From positions 140,765,982 to 140,829,981 of the forward strand of contig NC_050097.1 in NCBI RefSeq assembly GCF_902167145.1: a stretch of DNA of 64,000 nucleotides, in the 5' to 3' direction. Under the pieces are notes generated by a model. It did no database searches, was not told where the DNA came from, and was given only the letters and a program-made list of their open reading frames with translations. The translations under genes were made by a program, and so were the position numbers. Of the stretch, positions 57,161-64,000 are shown piece after piece (position 1 is the stretch's first letter; each line of letters begins with the position of its first letter). The DNA comes from Zea mays (taxonomy: Eukaryota; Streptophyta; Magnoliopsida; Poales; Poaceae).

Positions 57161-60100
57161 AGATGCTCAAGGAGTCGTGCCCCTATCATCAGGGACCCGT
57201 CAAGCACACCCTTGAGGAGTGCGTCATGCTTCGGCGCCACTTTCACAAGGCCGGGCTACCTGCAGAAGGTGGCAGGGCCCACAACAATGACAAGAAGGAG
57301 GATCACAAGGCAGAGGAGTTCCTCGAGGTCCACGACTGCTTCATGATCTACGGTGGGCCAGTGGCGAACGCCTCGGCTCGGCACCGCAAGCAAGAGCGTC
57401 GGGAGGTCTGCTCTGTAAAGGTGGCGGCGCCAGTCTACCTAGACTGGTTCGACAAGCCCATCACCTTCGACCAAGGCGACCACCTCGACCGCGTGCCGAG
57501 TCCGGGGAAGTATCCACTCGTTGTCGATCCCGTCATCGGCAACGTCAGGCTCACCAAGGTCCTCATGGACGGAGGCAGTAGCCTCAACATCATCTACGCC
57601 GAGACCCTCGGGCTCCTGCGGATCGATCTGTCCTCGGTCCGGGCAGGCGCGGCGCCTTTTCACGGGATCATCCCCGGAAAACGTGTCCAACCCCTCGGAC
57701 AACTCGATCTACCCGTCTGCTTCGGGACTCCCTCCAACTTCCGAAGGGAAACCCTCACGTTCGTGGTGGTCGGGTTCCGAGGAACCTACCACGCAGTACT
57801 AGGGAGGCCATGCTACGCCAAGTTCATGGCCGTCCCCAACTACACCTACCTCATGCTCAAGATGCTGGGCCCCAACGGGGTCATCATCGTCGGCCCCACG
57901 TACTGACACGCGTACGAATGTGACGTGGAGTGCGTGGAGTACGCCGAGGCCCTCGCCGACCTGGAGAGCCTCTCCAAGGAGGCGCCAGACGTGAAGTGCC
58001 ATGCCGGCAACTTCGTGCCAGCAGAGACGGTTAAGTTCGTCCCTCTCGACCCCAGCAACGATGCCTCCAAGCAGATCCGGATCGGCTCCGAGCTCGACCC
58101 CAAATAGGAAGCAGTGCTCGTCGACTTTCTCCGCGCAAACGTCGAAGTCTTTGCATGGAGTCCCTCGGACATGCTTGGCATACCGAGGGATGTCGCCGAG
58201 CACTCGCTGGATATCCGAGCTGGAGCCCGACCCGTGAAGCAGCCTCTGCGCCGATTCGACGAAGAAAAGCGCAGAGCCATAGGCGAGGAGATCCACAAGC
58301 TGATGGCTGCAGGGTTCATCAAAGAGGTATTCCATCCCGAATGGCTTGCCAACCCTGTGCTTGTGAGAAAGAAAGGAGGGAAATGGCGGATGTGTGTATA
58401 CTACACTGGTCTAAACAAAGCATGTTTGAAGGTTCCCTACCCTCTGCCTCGCATCGATCAAATCGTGGATTCCACTGCTGGGTGCGAAACCCTGTCTTTC
58501 CTCGATGCCTACTCAGGGTATCACCAAATCAGGATGAAAGAGTCCGACCAGCTCGCGACTTCTTTCATCACACCTTTTGGCATGTACTGCTATGTTACTA
58601 TGCCATTTGGTTTGAGGAATGCGGGTGCGACATACCAAAGGTGCATGAACCACGTGTTTGGCGAACACATTGGTAGAACGGTCGAGGCTTACGTCGATGA
58701 CATCGTAGTCAAGACGAGGAAAGCCTCTGACCTCCTCTCCGACCTTGAAACGACATTCCGGTGTCTCAAGGCGAAATGCGTAAAACTCAATCCCGAGAAG
58801 TGTGTCTTCGGAGTCCCCTGAGGCATGCTCTTGGGGTTCATTGTCTCCGAGCGGGGCATCGAGGCCAACCCGGAGAAAATCGCGGCCATCACCAACATGG
58901 GGCCCATCAAGGACTTGAAAGGCGTATAGGGGGTCATGGGATGCCTTACGGCTCTGAGCCGCTTCATCTCGCGCCTCAGCGAAAGAGGCCTACCTCTGTA
59001 CCGCCTCTTAAGGAAGACCGAGTGCTTCGCTTGGACCCCCGAGGCTGAGGAAGCCCTCGGGAACCTGAAGGCGCTCCTTACGAACGCACCCATCCTGGTG
59101 CCTCCCGCTGCCGGAGAAGCCCTCTTGATCTACGTCGCCGCTACCACTCAGGTGCTCAGCGCCGCGATCGTGGTTGAGAGACGAGAAGAAGGGCATGCAT
59201 TGCCCGTCCAGAGGACGGTCTACTTCATCAGTGAGGTACTGTCCGAGACCAAGATCTGCTACCCACAAATTCAGAAGTTGCTGTACGCGGTGATTCTGAC
59301 GCGGCGAAAGTTGCGACACTACTTCGAGTCTCATCCGGTGACTGTGGTGTCATCCTTCCCCCTGGGGGAGATCATCCAGTGCCGAGAGGCCTTGGGTAGG
59401 ATTGCAAAGTGGGTGGTGGAGATCATGGGCGAAGAAATCTCGTTCGCCCCTCGGAAGGCCATCAAGTCCCAAGTCTTGGCGGACTTTGTGGCTGAATGGG
59501 TCGACACCCAGCTTCCAGCAGCTCCGATCCAACTGGAACTCTGGACCATGTTTTTCGACGGGTCGCTGATGAAAACAGGGGCAGGCGCGGGCCTGCTCTT
59601 CATCTCGCCCCTCGGGAAGCACCTCCGCTACGTGCTGCGCCTCCATTTCCCGGCGTCCAACAACGTGGCTGAGTACGAGGCTCTGGTCAACGGGTTGCAC
59701 ATCGCCATCGAGCTAGGGGTCCGACGCCTCGACGCTCGCGGTGACTCGCAGCTTGTCATCGACCAAGTCATGAATAACTCCCACTGCCGCGACCCGAAGA
59801 TGGAAGCCTACTGCGACAAGGTTCGGCGCCTGGAGGACAAGTTCTACGGGCTCGAACTCAACCACGTTGCCCGACGATACAACGAGACTGCAGACGAGCT
59901 GGCTAAGATAGCCTCGGGGCGGACAACGGTTCCCCCGGACGTCTTCTCCCAAGACCTACATCAACCCTCAGTCAAGACCGACGACACGCCCGAGCCTGAG
60001 AAGGCCTCGGCCCAGCCCGAGGCACCCTCGGCTCAGCCAGAGGCGCCCTCGGCTCAGTCCGAGGCACCCTCGACCCCCGAGGGTGAGGCACTGCGCGTCG

Positions 60101-61377
60101 AGGAAGAGCGGAGCAGGGTCACGCCTAATCGAAACTGGCAGACCCCGTACCTGCAATATCTCCACCGAGGAGAGCTGCCCCTCGACCGAGCCAAAGCTCG
60201 GCAACTGGCGCGGCGCGCCAAGTCGTTCGTCTTGCTGGGGGACGGGAAGGAGCTCTACTACCGCAGCCCCTCAGGCATCTTCCAGCGATGCATATCCATC
60301 GCCAAAGGTCAGGAGTTATTACAAGAGATACACTCGGGGGCTTGCGGTCATCACGCAGCGCCTCGAGCCCTTGTTGGAAACGCTTTCCGACAAGGTTTCT
60401 ACTGGCCGACCGCGGTGGCCGACGCCACTAGAATTGTCCGCACCTGCCAAGGGTGTCAATTCTACGCAAGGCAGACCCACCTGCCCGCTCAGGCTCTGCA
60501 GACGATACCCATCACCTGGTCGTTTGCTGTGTGGGGCCTGGACCTCGTCGGTCCCTTGCAGAAGGCACCTGGGGGCTACACGCACCTGCTGGTCGCCATC
60601 GACAAATTCTCCAAGTGGATCGAGGTCCGACCCCTAAACAGCATCAGGTCCGAACAGGCGATGGCGTTCTTCACCAACATCATCCATCGCTTTAGGGTCC
60701 TGAACTCCATCATCACCGACAACGGCACCCAGTTCACCGGCAGAAAGTTCCTGAACTTTTGCGAGGATCACCACATCCGGGTGGACTGGGCCGCCGTGGC
60801 TCACCCCATGACGAATGGGCAGGTAGAACATGCCAACGGCATGATTCTGCAAGGACTCAAGCTGAGGATCTACAACGACCTCAACAAGTTCGGCAAGCGA
60901 TGGATGAAGGAGCTCCCCTCGGTGATCTGTAGTTTGAGGACAACGCCGAGCCGAGCCACGGGCTTCACACCGTTCTTTCTAGTCTATGGGGCCGAGGCCA
61001 TCTTGCCCACAGACTTAGAATACGGTTTCTCGAGGACGAGGGCGTACGATGACCAAAGCAATCGAACGAACCGAGAAGACTCACTGGACCAGCTAGAAGA
61101 AGCCCGGGACATGGCCTTACTACACTCGGCGCGGTATCAGCAGTCCCTGCGACGCTACCACGCTCGAGGGGTTTGGTCCCGAGACCTCCAGGTGGGCGAA
61201 TTGGTGCTTCGGCTGCGACAAGACGCCCGAGGGCGGCACAAGCTCACGCCTCCCTGGGAAGGGCCATTCATCATCGCCAAGATTCTGAAGCCCGGGACAT
61301 ACAAGCTGGCCAACAGTCAAGGCGAGGTCTACAGCAACGCTTGGAACATCCGACAGCTACGTCGCTTCTACCCTTAA
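57161..61377 (+). pseudogene. Pol of the Huck-like element: PR, RT, RNase H, second RNase H, INT
   Basis: Same frame as gag. Zinc-like CPYHQGPVKHTLEEC at about 57180, protease VLMDGGSSLNIIYA at about 57562, RT with FLDAYSGYHQI (58500) and AYVDDIVVKT (58690). The second RNase H has FFDGSLMKTGAGAG at 59551, EYEALVNGL and DSQLVIDQV. Integrase has the H/C zinc motif (HSGACGHHA ... CQGCQF) at 60330-60455 and D-D-E residues in GLDLVGPL, ITDNGTQF and GQVEHANG. Stops at 57904, 58105, 58819 and 58927. The stretch 58936-61377 (RNase H through INT) is open, 813 codons. The second RNase H marks the Tat lineage. Confidence 0.92.
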
Positions 61378-62990
61378 GATGCTTTCAAGTCGTTCGTACA
61401 CCTCGTCCACATACAAAGTCTAACCATCAAGGAAGGGTCAGCCTTGCCTTAGCAAAGCCTGACCCTCCCTCGGGGGCTAGAAGGGGGGCACCCCCTCTGT
61501 GTCAAAATTTTCCTCGGAAAAAGTCTTTCTGCCAGAACATCTTTCGTGCTTTTTGACTACTTTGAAAGTGGGATCCTGAAAACGACGGAGTACACGTAAG
61601 CAGCCAAGGCCGACCGAGCCGAGGGACTCCTACGTCTCCGGGATACGGATACCTCACTCATCACCTTCCGTGAAAAGTAACTCTCGCTCGGACAAACAAT
61701 TCTGCTATCGACAAATAAGTCCAGATACCCGAAACAAGAGGAAAAGAAACGCAGCTTTACAACACGACGACAGTATGTTTGGGCCTCAGCGGCCACAAAA
61801 AACATATGCACACTACAGGCGAACCGATCCTGCAGGCTCAGACGTCGATGGAGGGGGAGCAGCAGCACCCTCGGCGTCAACTCCACCTTCAGCGAAGTCC
61901 GACCGCCTCGGACGGCAACGCGGTCGGAGGATCTCCGCTCCAAAGGACGACATCAGCACCACACCCGGGCCATCACCGCCAGGGTCTCCTCCAGGAATCC
62001 TGCCCGAGCAGACGGCTCGACCGGCCGCCCCGAGGCCTCAGCCAGCTGTCCCCCGAGGACACCAGCCCGGCTCATGGCCTCGGCAACCCGACTCCGGCGC
62101 TGGTCCCGCCAGTGGATGGCCCGGCTAGGCTCCGGCCGACGAAGTCTTCTTTTCGAGCCAACTCTGCCTCTGTCCACGCTGACACCGCTGCCCTCGGCTC
62201 CGGCTCACCGCAGAGCGGCCGAGGGTTCCTTTAACTAAGCAAGAGAAGCCTCGGGTGGCAAGGCCGACCGAGCCGAGGGACTCCTACGCCTCCAGGATAT
62301 GGATACCTCACTCGTCACCTTCGCACGAGGCAACTCACACTTGGTTAAGCGATTCAGTTAGCCGACAGACGAGTCCTAGTGCTCGAAATGAGGAAAAAAC
62401 ACGGCTCCGTGCCAAAAATACATACATGTTCAGGCCCCGACAGCCACAATGAACAGACACCGGCATTCAAGGTGCCATTACAAACGGAACTCCGGTTCCG
62501 CCCCCGCGGCACCAGAGAGCCTGCGGGGCGACAAGCTCCGGGCGACTCGCCAGCAACCTCTGCCGCAGCAGCGATGGTCCCAGGACGGACGCTGCAGCTG
62601 GAAGGCTCTCGTTCGCGTCCCCACTCAAGGGACGCGAACCAGACATTAAAGCCAAAGAGCCGGAGGTCGGTCCGCGGGTAGCGCTGACGGGCTTGTCGGT
62701 GGAGAAGCTTTCTCCAGCTGCCACCACGTCAGCACTGACGGCGGCGTCCACCTGTCCACCAGCGCCACACCAGCGAGCGCCGGCCACCCCAAAGCGCACC
62801 GGCAGGTCCTCACTCCCGTCCTCACCACGAAAGCGAGGACAGAGGACGGAATGTTGCATCCTAGCTAGGCAGCAACAGTTCGCCTTCCCCGGCATGGCTA
62901 GAGAACGCCTCCTCCGCAGAGCTGGAGGATGGTTTCCACCCCCATAAGCTGGAAGAAGAGGTGGCCAGCCGACTCGTGCAGGAGGTAGAG
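61378..62990. other. 3' non-coding region of the Huck-like element with direct repeats
   Basis: A roughly 95 bp segment, AAGGCCGACCGAGCCGAGGG ACTCCTACG..., occurs at about 61593 and again at about 62250, with weaker similarity continuing for about 150 bp more. This suggests two diverged units about 655 bp apart. Open frames on both strands reflect GC-rich composition and I do not call them. Confidence 0.6.
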
Positions 62991-62997
62991 CTCTGGC

Positions 62998-63303
62998 TCA
63001 CCTCGCTCTCCGCCCCAGCAAGGATGATGAAGATCCTTGAAGCTGAGGGCGAGGCAGAGGCCGCAGCCCGGCTCGCTTCTCCCCACCATCGAACTGGTGG
63101 TCACCGTCTTGGGTGAGCACCGGCGAGGGGATGCGGCCGGGCTGCCTGATGAAAATCCTTGAAGCCGAACGATGGCTGAAAGGTACCAACTTCCGCGAAG
63201 TTGCGTTCCTCCAACGACGACAAGACGAAAGCGACACGAGTGTTCCCCATCCGGGGGCTCGGAAGGTGGAAGGATGCGATGCATGAAGGGAGTACGAAGA
63301 CAT
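62998..63303 (-). CDS. Antisense ORF in the 3' region of the Huck-like element (101 aa)
   Basis: Minus-strand frame starting MSSYSLHASHPS at 63303, about 35 bp below a minus-strand TTTAAAAGG box. It is Ser/Arg/His-rich and matches no domain I know. Antisense ORFs in the region between pol and the 3' LTR have been described for Tat-lineage elements of plants. A related repeated stretch (FKDFHQ/FKDLHH in overlapping minus frames, 63050 and 63165) suggests an internal duplication. Overlapping minus frames (62898-63284, 63101-63352) exist, and the true frame and splicing are not known. Confidence 0.35.
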   Translation of the reverse strand: MSSYSLHASHPSTFRAPGWGTLVSLSSCRRWRNATSRKLVPFSHRSASRIFIRQPGRIPSPVLTQDGDHQFDGGEKRAGLRPLPRPQLQGSSSSLLGRRAR

Positions 63304-63334
63304 GGTTGCCTTCCAAGGGGGTCACCCTCCTTTT

Positions 63335-63343
63335 AAAGGCAAC
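63335..63343 (-). promoter_or_regulatory. Possible antisense TATA-like box
   Basis: Minus strand CCTTTAAAAGGAGG between GAGAGTTG and GGGTGACC, about 35 bp upstream of the antisense ATG at 63303. Note that TTTAAAA is near-palindromic, so orientation rests on the downstream frame. Confidence 0.35.
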
Positions 63344-63349
63344 TCTCCC

Positions 63350-64000
63350 CACTTGCGTCCTCAGCCGTCGCGGACCGAGTCTTCTCCAACACGCTCCAAG
63401 GTCCTCCCCCTACGACACGGGGGCTGGGCCCCACGCGTCATGCAAGCTGGCCCAAGGCGGAAGAAGCCAAACCGCCGCGCGCGGTGCGCGTAACTGCCCA
63501 GTGGTTACAAGCGCTTCTCCACTTTCGCCCAGACCAGCGGGTGAAAGAGCGGACCGCCATGCAGGTGGCATGCAACCGCACCAAGGGGGCACACCCTTTC
63601 GACTTCGACGCGTCCAACATGGAGGCCCAGGCCCACGCGTCATGTAACCGGCGCGCCGGTTACTACGTGCGAGAAACTGCACTGCCACTCGCGCCAGTAC
63701 CGCGCCTCCTCGACCGCGGAACCGGTGCCACGACTCAAGGCGACTCTGCGCATGGCCCGACAGTGCCAACCCAACACATCGGTCACGGGTCAGTCAGCCG
63801 CGGGAGAAGGCGCGACGGTCGATACGGCCAGAAACGGGACGGCAGTAATGGCGGTGACAGGCGGGCGGAAGCAACAGTCAAGTCGTCAGCAAGCTCACGC
63901 CCCCTCCTGGGACAGCGAGAGAACCCTCTCCCACGGCGTGAAGACGACGCACCCGTGTTCCATTCCTCGAACGGCTCGCGCACGCACAACGGCTACCCCG
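63350..64000. other. GC-rich continuation of the Huck-like 3' region
   Basis: Frames are open on both strands by composition. No domain, no polypurine tract and no 3' LTR start seen before the window ends. Confidence 0.5.

Larger units (their letters stand above)
53234..64000 (+). mobile_element. Huck-like Ty3/gypsy element (Tat lineage), 3' LTR outside window
   Basis: The LTR starts TGTCGGGGACCATAATTAGG, which I recognise as the start of the maize Huck family. LTR length of about 1.6 kb also fits. The internal region has gag, protease, RT, RNase H, a second (archaeal-type) RNase H and integrase in one frame, the arrangement of the Tat lineage. It is followed by a long 3' region with antisense coding capacity. 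The 3' LTR is beyond 64000. The element inserted into the minus-strand LTR element to its left. Confidence 0.8.

Overview
This window is plant nuclear DNA, almost certainly from a grass of the maize/sorghum group (Andropogoneae). The evidence is a Huck-like Tat-lineage gypsy element, Tekay-type chromoviruses, long CCTTCG-rich LTRs, CACTA elements with plant-specific transposase domains, and unprocessed fragments of plant genes (IRE1, CDKB2, a SINA-type RING ligase, a DEAH helicase, uridine kinase, a RabGAP). I saw no tRNA, rRNA or CRISPR locus and no intact host gene. It reads as a heterochromatic transposon nest with a few broken gene fragments.

Layout. 1-3558: 5' part of a minus-strand LTR element (LTR 2888-3558, gag-like protein broken by frameshifts). 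3559-14230: plus-strand Tekay-type chromovirus whose 5' end lies outside the window; it has an intact upstream ORF, a decayed gag-pol ending in a chromodomain-like tail, and a 4.66 kb 3' LTR. 14231-15291: minus-oriented chromovirus LTR fragment. 15292-31630: a CACTA-type foldback element, found in three pieces because a non-autonomous LTR element (15532-23539, TSD AAGTC) and another CACTA element (23698-30751, TSD ATA) landed in it. The second CACTA carries captured gene exons and was itself hit by a CCTTCG-type element that left a solo LTR (28917-29528, TSD TTTAT). 31631-38843: low-copy-looking DNA with a diverged 0.6 kb duplication, nested MITEs, a CDKB2 last-exon fragment and an IRE1 fragment.

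38844-51434 is the most interesting part: a 12.6 kb CACTA element with two apparently intact minus-strand genes. One is a TNPD-type transposase (46917-50420). The other is a seven-exon gene (39409-43076) whose exons join in frame into 1,058 residues, fusing a Transposase_24-like region to a complete ULP1-type (C48) cysteine protease domain. Each gene has a TATA box next to an array of TGGCGGTT hairpins. The element also holds about 0.5 kb of degenerate CCCTAA telomere-like repeats, a 0.78 kb tandem duplication and a captured SINA-like exon.

51908-53233 is the 3' end of another minus-strand LTR element. It is interrupted at 53234 by a Huck-like gypsy element that runs off the window: LTR 53234-54819, gag-pol 54943-61377 in one unshifted frame with 11 in-frame stops, then a 3' region with an antisense promoter and ORF. 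The relative order of insertions follows from the nesting; by-eye LTR divergence of the 15532-23539 element is about 1.2%, so it is fairly young.
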